This document shows positions 1 to 4,736 of a DNA stretch of 6,151 nucleotides, piece by piece (the stretch's first letter is position 1; the number at the start of each line of letters is the position of its first letter). A model generated the notes under the pieces. That model was not told the DNA's origin and made no database searches. It saw only the letters and a program-made list of their open reading frames with translations. The stretch lies in contig CAYRWY010000360.1 in the NCBI GenBank assembly GCA_964427955.1, positions 1 through 6,151 on the forward strand. The letters are read 5' to 3'. The translations under genes and the position numbers were made by a program. Source of the stretch: JACRBK01 sp964427955 (GTDB taxonomy: Bacteria; Chloroflexota; Anaerolineae; Aggregatilineales; Aggregatilineaceae).

Positions 1-6
1 TTTGAA

Positions 7-513
7 ATGGACGATCCTATTCTCTGGACTCCCTGGCGAATGCCCTATCTGCGCGGGGAAGATCGCAAGCAGTATGACGGCTGTGTGTTTTGCATCAAGG
101 GGCGCGAGTCGTCCGATCCCGATTTCGACGCGCATGAGTACATCGTCGCGCGCTCGGAACACGTCTACGCGGCGCTGAACATGTATCCCTACAACAACGG
201 CCACCTGCTGATCATCCCGTATGCCCACGTGCCGACGATGGAAGAACTGCCCGCCGCCACGCTGACCGACCTGATGCTGACCACCAACAAGGCGCTGGCA
301 GCGCTGCGCCGCGTCTACCGTCCCAAAGCGTTCAACGTCGGCGCGAACATCGGGGCCGGGGCCGGGGCCGGGATTCCGGATCATTTTCACTTTCACATCG
401 TGCCGCGCTGGGACGGCGACAGCGGCTTTATGACCGTGATCGGCGGCGCGCGGGTGATCCCCGACCTGCTGGACGACACGTTCCGGCAGCTTCGCGCGGT
501 GTGGGAGGGCTGA
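7..513 (+). CDS. HIT-family protein, Ap4A phosphorylase/hydrolase-like
   Basis: A 168-residue cytoplasmic histidine-triad protein. HIT enzymes transfer or hydrolyse nucleotidyl groups through a His nucleophile; the branch that begins with LWTPWRM and has an early CxxC is related to actinobacterial Ap4A phosphorylases, so a dinucleoside polyphosphate substrate is a family-based inference. Visible features are LWTPWRM at residues 6-12, C26-x-x-C29 (part of the usual metal site of this branch), the NNGHLLIIP strand at 63-71, the NVGANIG nucleotide-binding loop ahead of the triad, and the triad H126-F-H128-F-H130 followed by IVPRW. H128 should be the nucleophile. The ATG at 7 gives the usual short leader before LWTPWRM, but only six bases precede it, so no ribosome site can be seen and an upstream in-frame start cannot be excluded. 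It stops with TGA and no U-tract terminator follows. The family call is secure; the exact substrate is not. Confidence 0.93.
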   Translation: MDDPILWTPWRMPYLRGEDRKQYDGCVFCIKGRESSDPDFDAHEYIVARSEHVYAALNMYPYNNGHLLIIPYAHVPTMEELPAATLTDLMLTTNKALAALRRVYRPKAFNVGANIGAGAGAGIPDHFHFHIVPRWDGDSGFMTVIGGARVIPDLLDDTFRQLRAVWEG

Positions 514-531
514 GGGCGGAAAAATTGAATC

Positions 532-581
532 GTAGGGGCAGAGCAAGCTCTGCCCAGGACGCAGCCAGCAAACGCCCCTAC
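532..581. repeat. Nested palindrome downstream of the HIT gene
   Basis: The inner arms GGGCAGAGC (536-544) and GCTCTGCCC (547-555) are perfect complements with only AA between them. The outer arms GTAGGGGC (532-539) and GCCCCTAC (574-581) are also perfect complements, and the first overlaps the inner left arm, so two alternative folds compete. No T-run follows on either strand, so it is not a classical intrinsic terminator. It abuts and overlaps the longer dispersed repeat that follows, and resembles the short palindromic repeats scattered through Chloroflexota and cyanobacterial genomes. Confidence 0.7.
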
Positions 582-642
582 CGCGACGTTTCCGCCGCGC
601 TGCTCCCCCTCGCCACCGGGTGGAGAGGGGGTCGGGGGGTGA
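556..642 (+). repeat. Dispersed intergenic repeat, copy 1
   Basis: About 87 bases that align along their whole length with 4413-4500. Both copies share the order GG(A/G)CGCAGC, C(C/T)CTAC, CGACGTTTCC and then 29 identical bases (603-631 against 4459-4487), ending in a G-run and GTGA. The identical part folds as a hairpin: CCCCCTC (605-611) with GAGGGGG (625-631) outside, CCAC (613-616) with GTGG (620-623) inside, and a CGG tip. It has no coding potential of its own and lies between the HIT stop and the thiolase start. It is most likely a non-autonomous, REP/MITE-like element; mobility is inferred only from its repetition. Confidence 0.85.
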
Positions 643-684
643 CTGTCAACTACAACTAAAAACTTTGTCTCCACCACGTTATTT

Positions 685-691
685 GAAAGGA
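685..691 (+). promoter_or_regulatory. Ribosome binding site deciding the thiolase start
   Basis: GAAAGGA lies nine bases before ATG 701, a normal spacing. An in-frame TTG at 695 would extend the protein by two residues but sits only three bases from this site, so ATG 701 is preferred. The ATG at 691 is in another frame and soon reaches a stop. Confidence 0.7.
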
Positions 692-700
692 TGATTGAGC

Positions 701-1921
701 ATGGCTAAAAAACGTAAATCGGCACGCGAAGCAGTGATCCTCGGCGGGGCGCGGCTGGCCCAGGGCAAGCTCCTGGGGGCGCTGACGCCCTTCACTGCCG
801 CCCAGTTGGGACAGATCGCGGCGAAAGCGGCGATCCAGCGCAGCGGGGCCGATCCCAATAATTTCGACGAAGCCATCGTCGGCCAGGTGGTCCCGGCAGG
901 CAGCGGCCAGGCCGTCCCGCGCCAGATTTCGCTGGGCGCCGGGCTGCCCCCGCACGTCGGCGGGCTGGCTATCAACAAGGCGTGCGGCAGCAGCCTGAAA
1001 GCGGTCATGCTGACCGCCGGGCTGATCCGCGCGGGCGACGGCGACCTGTACCTGGCGGGCGGCGCGGAGAGCATGACCAACGCGCCCTTCATGGACCTGA
1101 AAGGCCGCCAGGGTCACAAGTACGGCCATTTCGAGATGGTCGATTCCGTGATGTGGGATGGCCTGTTCGATCACATCCAGGGCTGGATCATGGGCGAAGC
1201 GGCGGAATTCATCGCGCAGGAATTCGACATCACCCGCCAGCAGATGGACGAGTTAGCCTGCCGCAGCCACCAGCTCGCGCACGCCGCCACGCAGGCCGGG
1301 CGCTTCAAGGCCGAGATCGCCCCGGTGGAATTCAAGGGCCGTAAAGGGGAAGTAACCCTGTTCGACACCGACGAATCGATCCGCCCCGACACCAGCATGG
1401 AGATCCTGGGCAGGCTCAAGCCCGCCTTCCTGAGCGATGGCCGCGTCACGGCGGGCAACGCGCCGGGCCTGAACGATGGCGCCGCGTTCGTGGTCGTCGC
1501 CAGCCGCGAATACGCCGAGCAGCACGGCCACCAGCCGCTGGCCCGCATCGTGGGCTATGGGCAGGCCGCCGTCGAGCCAAAATGGCTGTTCGCCGCGCCC
1601 ATCCACGCCATCCCCAAGGCGCTGGATCAGGCGGGCTGGACGATGGACGACGTCGATCTGCTGGAAATCAACGAAGCCTTTGCCGCGCAGGCGCTCGCCG
1701 ATCTCAAGGGCCTGGCTCGCGACGGCCACCCGATCCCGATGGAGAAAGTCAACGTCAACGGCGGCGCCATCGCCATCGGCCACCCCATCGGCGCGTCCGG
1801 CGCGCGCGTGCTGATCACGCTGATCCACGCCCTCCAGCAGCGCGATCTCAAGCGCGGCGTCGCGAGCCTATGCCTGGGCGGCGGGGAAGCCGTCGCGCTC
1901 GCCGTCGAGATCGAGGTCTAG
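701..1921 (+). CDS. Thiolase (acetyl-CoA C-acyltransferase family)
   Basis: A 406-residue cytoplasmic thiolase, the usual length for the family. Thiolases either condense two acyl-CoAs (acetoacetyl-CoA formation) or cleave 3-ketoacyl-CoA in beta-oxidation; the sequence does not say which direction is used. The key residues are present: nucleophile C95 in KACGSSLKA, N324-E-A-F in the NEAFAAQ motif, H361 in AIGHPIGASGAR, and the second catalytic C391 in SLCLGGGEA. Departures from the textbook motifs are GARLAQGK at the N-terminus where many have ARTPFGK, NAPGLNDGA where many have NASGxNDGA, and GGGEAVAL where many have GGGxGxA. These suggest a distinct clade, not loss of activity. No partner fatty-acid or PHA gene lies beside it; repeat DNA precedes it and a hairpin terminator follows, so it is probably monocistronic. 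It ends with TAG. No clear promoter was found in the 50 bases upstream. Confidence 0.95.
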   Translation: MAKKRKSAREAVILGGARLAQGKLLGALTPFTAAQLGQIAAKAAIQRSGADPNNFDEAIVGQVVPAGSGQAVPRQISLGAGLPPHVGGLAINKACGSSLKAVMLTAGLIRAGDGDLYLAGGAESMTNAPFMDLKGRQGHKYGHFEMVDSVMWDGLFDHIQGWIMGEAAEFIAQEFDITRQQMDELACRSHQLAHAATQAGRFKAEIAPVEFKGRKGEVTLFDTDESIRPDTSMEILGRLKPAFLSDGRVTAGNAPGLNDGAAFVVVASREYAEQHGHQPLARIVGYGQAAVEPKWLFAAPIHAIPKALDQAGWTMDDVDLLEINEAFAAQALADLKGLARDGHPIPMEKVNVNGGAIAIGHPIGASGARVLITLIHALQQRDLKRGVASLCLGGGEAVALAVEIEV

Positions 1922-1955
1922 TTTTTTCTGCTGTCTGATGCTCGCTGTTTTTCTG

Positions 1956-1980
1956 GGCGGCCCTGGCGGGCCGCCGTTTG
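1956..1980 (+). terminator. Intrinsic terminator after the thiolase gene
   Basis: GGCGGCCC (1956-1963) pairs perfectly with GGGCCGCC (1968-1975) across a TGGC loop, followed by a short T-rich tail (GTTTG). It lies 35 bases after the thiolase TAG. On the minus strand the stem is followed by A-rich sequence, so it should act only on + transcription. The weak T-tract lowers confidence. Confidence 0.65.
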
Positions 1981-2010
1981 TATCTCGCCGCAGACGTTAC
2001 ACCGAACCGA

Positions 2011-2364
2011 TTATTCGTCTTCGTCCGCTTCGTCGGGCGGAATCAGAGGTTCAACCTGGGCGATCAAGGTGGGGATGTCCTGCTGGATCACGTCCCACAC
2101 CAGGTTGAGGCTTACCTCGTCGTAGTCATGGATCAACCGGCTGCGCATCCCGGCCATCGCCTGCCAGGGAATATCCGGGTGTGCCGCGCGGAATTCTAGA
2201 GACAACCGCCGCGTCGCCTCACCGATAATCTCTACCCGCCGGATCACGGCATCCTGGGTCTTGAGATCCTGGTCGAAGGTCGGACGATCCATGCCAGCCA
2301 CCTACGTTTGGATATGGCGGGCAGCGATGAGAATATCCAGCACGTAGGTCAGGTCACGCGGCAT
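2011..2364 (-). pseudogene. hepT: HepT-like HEPN toxin, interrupted by an amber codon
   Basis: The HEPN toxin partner of MntA, normally an RNase of about 110-120 residues. Reading on the minus strand from ATG at 2364-2362, the first 20 residues (MPRDLTYVLDILIAARHIQT) match a HepT first helix. A TAG at 2304-2302 then interrupts, and the very next codon in the same frame is GTG (2301-2299), after which the rest of the family is intact: AGMDRPTF, TQDAVIRRVEIIGEATRRLS, HPDIPW, and the RX4HXY active motif R74-SRLI-H79-D-Y81 (counting the stop as residue 21). The total would be 117 codons, a normal length. Family members commonly have a Tyr near this spot (T-Y-x-AGM), so TAC or TAT changed to TAG is the simplest history. 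The start overlaps the end of mntA by 11 bases. Translation could restart at the abutting GTG to give 96 residues lacking helix 1, but activity of such a product is doubtful. TAG is a normal stop for the thiolase and SH3 genes here, which argues against general recoding. A sequencing error remains possible. Confidence 0.85.
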
Positions 2365-2683
2365 GGTAGACCGTCCTGGCCGACTTGAGAATGGCTTTGC
2401 GGCGCAGATAGTTGGGACTGCGCTCGATGCTCTGGCGATCCACCAGGTCCACCGGTCGATTGAACAGGGCTTCGATCTCCTCTTGCATCTGTGTGATGGC
2501 TGACAGGGTGCGAATGCCGCCCGGCGCAAACGTCACCAGCACGTCAATATCGCTTTCCGGGCCAAAATCGTCGCGCAGCACCGACCCGAACAGGGCAAAC
2601 TCGCTAATCTGCCACCGCTGACAGAACGCCGCGATCTCCTCTACTGGTACATCAACCGGCAAACGATCCTGAACTGCGCTCAT
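2354..2683 (-). CDS. mntA: MntA-like minimal nucleotidyltransferase antitoxin
   Basis: A 109-residue MNT-family nucleotidyltransferase. In characterised HEPN-MNT pairs, MntA transfers AMP from ATP to the Tyr of the HepT RX4HXY motif and so silences the RNase. The catalytic signature GSX10DXD is complete (G33-S34, then D45-I-D47), and the third acidic position is probably D79 in RPVDLVD. The C-terminal RSPNYLRRKAILKSARTVYHAA is typical of the family. Start ATG 2683-2681 has a GAGG ribosome site seven bases upstream (complement of 2691-2694). Its last codons overlap the hepT start by 11 bases, implying translational coupling. The pair runs against the flanking + strand genes and forms a small separate module. 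The gene itself looks undamaged, in contrast to its toxin. Confidence 0.9.
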   Translation of the reverse strand: MSAVQDRLPVDVPVEEIAAFCQRWQISEFALFGSVLRDDFGPESDIDVLVTFAPGGIRTLSAITQMQEEIEALFNRPVDLVDRQSIERSPNYLRRKAILKSARTVYHAA

Positions 2684-2725
2684 GGTCCCGCCTCAGCTAT
2701 CTTTTTCAGTTCATCCTGCACCCTA

Positions 2726-2754
2726 ATGATCGCACACCTGACCCAGAATCTCAA
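2726..2754 (-). promoter_or_regulatory. Candidate promoter of mntA-hepT
   Basis: On the minus strand TTGAGA (complement of 2749-2754) is followed after exactly 17 bases by GATCAT (complement of 2726-2731), preceded by TGC as in extended -10 promoters. Transcription would begin near 2719, about 36 bases before the mntA ATG. The -10 matches only four of six consensus bases, so this is a moderate candidate. Confidence 0.35.
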
Positions 2755-2807
2755 TCATCAGCGATTGCAACTTCTCAGCTAATAGATTTCGTGATTTGAT
2801 GGAAGGA

Positions 2808-2858
2808 GTTCTAGCGCCCAGGTCGTCCACTGCCCCTCGCGCCGCGTTCGGCTAGAAC
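2808..2858. repeat. Inverted repeat upstream of the SH3-domain gene
   Basis: GTTCTAGC (2808-2815) and GCTAGAAC (2851-2858) are perfect 8-base complements 35 bases apart, ending 37 bases before the ATG of the next gene. It could be an operator, a long-range hairpin in the 5' leader, or chance. No convincing promoter hexamers were found between 2755 and 2895, and the rest of this gap shows nothing recognisable. Confidence 0.4.
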
Positions 2859-2895
2859 GTCCCCCGACCGTAGACTAGCAGAAAGGAAACCGAAA

Positions 2896-3765
2896 ATGCC
2901 TCGTTGGATGCGGATCGCCCTGGTGGGAGCGATCCTGTGCAGTCTTCCCGCGGTGATCCACGCCCAGGACAGCCCCCGGACCTATCTCGTGACCGGCAGC
3001 CAGCCGATCAATGCGCGCGCCTGCCCTCGCCTGGCCTGCGCCATCGTCCACACCTTCGATCCGGGGACGGCGCTCACCGTCAGCGCGACGGTCGCGGGTG
3101 ATGCCCTGGCGGACAGCGACCAGTGGCTCCAGGTCGAGCTGGACGGCAGCACCGTCTACGTCCACAGCACCCTGGCCGAACTGGTCCCGCCCACGCCGGA
3201 ACCGACTCTCCCCAGCAAGACGGAAGATCCCGCCCTGTGGGTCGAACATACCGGCACCGGATTTTCGCTCGATACGCCGCCCGGGTGGGTCGCGGCGGAT
3301 GGCGTGTACTCGAACGGCGTGCTGCTCGACGCGTTGGCCAAACTTTATGAAATGGACTCCGACGACTTTATCCAGAACGTGGCGTTGACTTCGGAGACTC
3401 CGGACTTATACCTGATTGATATGGAAAATGGCACGCTGTGCGAGGTCTGGCACGCGGATCGCGGCACCGGGCGGCTGTCGCCCACGCTGCTGAAGGAAAT
3501 GATGAGCTTCCAGTTCGAGCAGGAAGGCCATACGGTCACGGCGGCGGAGCCGGTCGCGCTGCCCGCCGGAGAAGCCGTGCGCCTGGACCTGACGCAGGCC
3601 GTCCAACATGTGATCTTCAGTTCGGACCTGGAACACGTCGTCTACGGCGTGGTGGGCACCGATCAGATCTACTACCTGGGCTTCACGGTCCCGCCGGAGG
3701 ATCTCGACGAGACGGCGCGTACTCTGCTGGACGGCGTCGCCGCGAGCTTTCGCATGGAGAGCTAG
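2896..3765 (+). CDS. Secreted protein with N-terminal bacterial SH3 domain
   Basis: A 289-residue exported protein. Residues 1-23 form a signal peptide (basic MPRWMR start, hydrophobic core, cleavage likely after VIHA); C15 is preceded by L, so it is not a lipobox. Residues about 29-95 are a bacterial SH3 (SH3b) fold, recognised by the pattern INARACPRLACAIV, FDPGTALTV, DQWLQVELDG and VYVHSTLAELV. C43 and C48 may form a disulfide, as often seen in exported SH3b domains. A Pro-rich linker (PPTPEPTLPS) follows. The rest, from about residue 113, starts GTGFSLDTPPGWV and resembles the PsbP/DcrB-like folds of exported proteins, but that is a weak resemblance and the role is unknown. Start ATG 2896 has AAGGA eight bases upstream. 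It ends with TAG only five bases before the opposing rplS terminator. It is not in an obvious operon. Confidence 0.85.
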   Translation: MPRWMRIALVGAILCSLPAVIHAQDSPRTYLVTGSQPINARACPRLACAIVHTFDPGTALTVSATVAGDALADSDQWLQVELDGSTVYVHSTLAELVPPTPEPTLPSKTEDPALWVEHTGTGFSLDTPPGWVAADGVYSNGVLLDALAKLYEMDSDDFIQNVALTSETPDLYLIDMENGTLCEVWHADRGTGRLSPTLLKEMMSFQFEQEGHTVTAAEPVALPAGEAVRLDLTQAVQHVIFSSDLEHVVYGVVGTDQIYYLGFTVPPEDLDETARTLLDGVAASFRMES

Positions 3766-3769
3766 AATC

Positions 3770-3799
3770 AAAAAAAGCCTACCACATCAGGGATAGGCT
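3770..3799 (-). terminator. Intrinsic terminator of rplS
   Basis: On the minus strand AGCCTA (complement of 3794-3799) and TAGGCT (complement of 3776-3781) form a stem, extended by two C-G pairs past a one-base bulge. It is followed by seven T residues (complement of 3770-3776). It lies 28 bases after the rplS stop and five bases beyond the end of the convergent SH3 gene. No T-run follows on the + strand, so it serves the minus strand. Confidence 0.9.
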
Positions 3800-3826
3800 G
3801 TCATACGCACGCACCGCGAGCGCCGC

Positions 3827-4177
3827 TTAGTTCTCGCGCAGTTCTTTCAGGCGAGCAGCCTTGCCGGAACGGTTGCGCATGTAATACAACTGGGCGCGGC
3901 GCACCTTGCCATGCCGCACGACTTCGATCTTCTCGATGCGCGGGCTGGCCAGCGGGAACGTACGCTCGACCCCGATGCCGTGGCTGGCGATACGGCGCAC
4001 GGTGAAGCTCGCTTCGCCATGCCCGCCGCGCAGACGGATCACGGTGCCGTTGAAGATCTGGATACGTTCGCGTTCGCCTTCCACGATGCGCACGTGTACG
4101 CGCACAGTGTCACCGGGGCGAAGCTGCGGGTGTTCGGTCGAGGGTTGAGCCTTGATGGCATTCAGCAAGTCGGTCAT
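3827..4177 (-). CDS. rplS: 50S ribosomal protein bL19
   Basis: Large-subunit ribosomal protein bL19, located at the interface with the 30S subunit. The 116 residues from MTDLLNAIK match the usual length of about 115. Diagnostic blocks in order are RPGDTVRVHVRIVEGERERIQ, FNGTVIRLRGG, SFTVRRIASHGIGVERTFPL, SPRIEKIEVVRHGKVRRAQLYYMRNRSGKAAR. The start is placed at ATG 4177-4175 because AAGGAA (complement of 4185-4190) sits seven bases upstream; an in-frame TTG at 4195 would add six residues but has no ribosome site and would consume that signal. In many bacteria rplS closes an rpsP-rimM-trmD operon; here none of those genes is adjacent, and it has its own promoter, leader and terminator. Confidence 0.97.
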   Translation of the reverse strand: MTDLLNAIKAQPSTEHPQLRPGDTVRVHVRIVEGERERIQIFNGTVIRLRGGHGEASFTVRRIASHGIGVERTFPLASPRIEKIEVVRHGKVRRAQLYYMRNRSGKAARLKELREN

Positions 4178-4265
4178 CGGACGATTCCTTATCAATATTA
4201 TCGTGCGGCGCAGTCACGCACCGGTGGATTGACCTGGTGTTAAGGCGGACTAAGCCGCCGAAGCG
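4178..4265 (-). promoter_or_regulatory. Structured 5' leader of rplS
   Basis: If transcription starts about seven bases after the -10 box, the rplS mRNA has a leader of about 88 bases. Two small hairpins are visible: GGCGG with CCGCC (4244-4248 and 4255-4259) at the 5' end, and GTGCG with CGCAC (4203-4207 and 4217-4221). The palindrome CACCGGTG (4219-4226) overlaps the edge of the second. Some bacteria regulate rplS by an mRNA leader that binds L19; this leader is a candidate for such control, but I cannot match it to a known leader family from the sequence alone. Confidence 0.4.
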
Positions 4266-4271
4266 GGGAGC

Positions 4272-4300
4272 ATTGTAGCATAGCCGCGCCGCGTTTTCAA
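4272..4300 (-). promoter_or_regulatory. Extended -10 promoter of rplS
   Basis: On the minus strand TTGAAA (complement of 4295-4300) is followed after exactly 17 bases by TACAAT (complement of 4272-4277), preceded by TGC, the extended -10 element. Both hexamers are close to the housekeeping sigma consensus. It points at rplS, about 95 bases upstream of its ATG, and is the best promoter in the window. Confidence 0.8.
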
Positions 4301-4378
4301 TGGCGTACCTCTGGCTTTTGGTCGTTCGCGATCTGAAGCTTCTGTCATCGGAGTATTCCACGCGAAGATGGGCGGTTG

Positions 4379-4407
4379 GTTCGCGGGCGAACTTTTACTT
4401 TTCTTTT
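4379..4407 (+). other. Hairpin followed by T-rich tract, no gene attached
   Basis: GTTCGC (4379-4384) and GCGAAC (4387-4392) are perfect complements with a very short loop, followed on the + strand by TTTTACTTTTCTTTT. It has the shape of a weak intrinsic terminator, but no + strand gene lies upstream between rplS and here. It could insulate the downstream transport gene or be fortuitous. The stretch 4301-4412 otherwise shows nothing recognisable. Confidence 0.3.
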
Positions 4408-4412
4408 CAGTC

Positions 4413-4500
4413 AGGGCGCAGCAAGCGGCGCCTCTACACCGACGTTTCCCCCGCGCCACTCCCCCTCGCCACCGGGTGGAGAGGGGGCCGGGGGGTGAGG
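4413..4500 (+). repeat. Dispersed intergenic repeat, copy 2
   Basis: The second copy of the element at 556-642, in the same orientation. Hairpin arms CCCCCTC (4461-4467) and GAGGGGG (4481-4487) enclose CCAC/GTGG with a CGG tip, identical to copy 1 over 29 bases. The 5' half differs by scattered substitutions and a one-base gap. The opening palindrome seen before copy 1 (532-555) is absent here, so the shared unit starts near GG(A/G)CGCAGC. It lies in the gap between the divergent rplS and solute-binding-protein genes. Confidence 0.85.
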
Positions 4501-4548
4501 TAAAACGCAGCAACTTTTTGCGTGCTCAACGCTTTTGACCCACCTGTC

Positions 4549-4582
4549 CGCCCCTGAAATTTCGAATGGAGAGGGGGTGACG
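4549..4582. repeat. Possible degenerate fragment of the dispersed repeat
   Basis: TGGAGAGGGGGTGACG (4567-4582) repeats the right-hand hairpin arm and tail of copies 1 and 2, but the middle is missing. On its left, CCGCCCCTGAAATTTC (4549-4564) supplies a short C-rich partner arm and contains the palindrome GAAATTTC. It may be a decayed or nested remnant. The rest of 4501-4650 holds only a small ACGCA/TGCGT hairpin (4505-4523) and no gene. Confidence 0.4.
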
Positions 4583-4650
4583 TATTCAGACGAAACTTTT
4601 CCCGGCCTCCGGTGCACGAATTGGCTTGAATTCGATTGAAACGTAGCATA

Positions 4651-4679
4651 TTGCGCGAAATTCGGAGTGGAAATATACT
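4651..4679 (+). promoter_or_regulatory. Candidate promoter of the solute-binding protein gene
   Basis: TTGCGC (4651-4656) is separated by 17 bases from TATACT (4674-4679), with an A/T-rich region after it. TACAAT (4679-4684) is an overlapping alternative -10 without a good -35. The predicted start near 4686 gives a leader of about 50 bases. The -10 is good but the -35 matches only its first three bases, which could mean activator dependence. Confidence 0.4.
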
Positions 4680-4736
4680 ACAATTAATCAACAACGCGCA
4701 CAGATAAAACGATAGAGTTTATAAGGAGATTTTCTC

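Noticed and set aside
532..642. CRISPR array or transcription terminator in the HIT-thiolase gap
   Set aside because: There are no regularly spaced direct repeats with unique spacers, and no hairpin here is followed by a T-run.
393..677. Minus-strand small open frame with PPTPSPPGGEGE
   Set aside because: It is produced by the dispersed repeat and the tail of the HIT gene; the same peptide pattern appears at repeat copy 2, so it marks repeat DNA, not a protein.
1253..1828. Minus-strand open frame opposite the thiolase
   Set aside because: It lies wholly inside the thiolase, whose motifs and length are secure, and its translation matches no family I know.
2011..2364. Recoding of TAG (for example pyrrolysine or a reassigned amber codon)
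   Set aside because: TAG serves as the ordinary stop of the thiolase and SH3 genes in this window, so general reassignment is unlikely; local suppression is left open.
2302..2529. A separate 75-codon minus-strand gene upstream of hepT
   Set aside because: Only its last 20 codons carry meaning, and they are the N-terminus of hepT in the same frame; the earlier part overlaps mntA in another frame.
4201..4265. A tRNA or other structural RNA gene upstream of rplS
   Set aside because: The stems are too short and do not form a cloverleaf; no T-loop consensus or acceptor stem pairing is visible.
4250..4694. Several small open frames on both strands between rplS and the transport gene
   Set aside because: They run through repeat copy 2 and promoter DNA, lack ribosome sites and show no recognisable domain.
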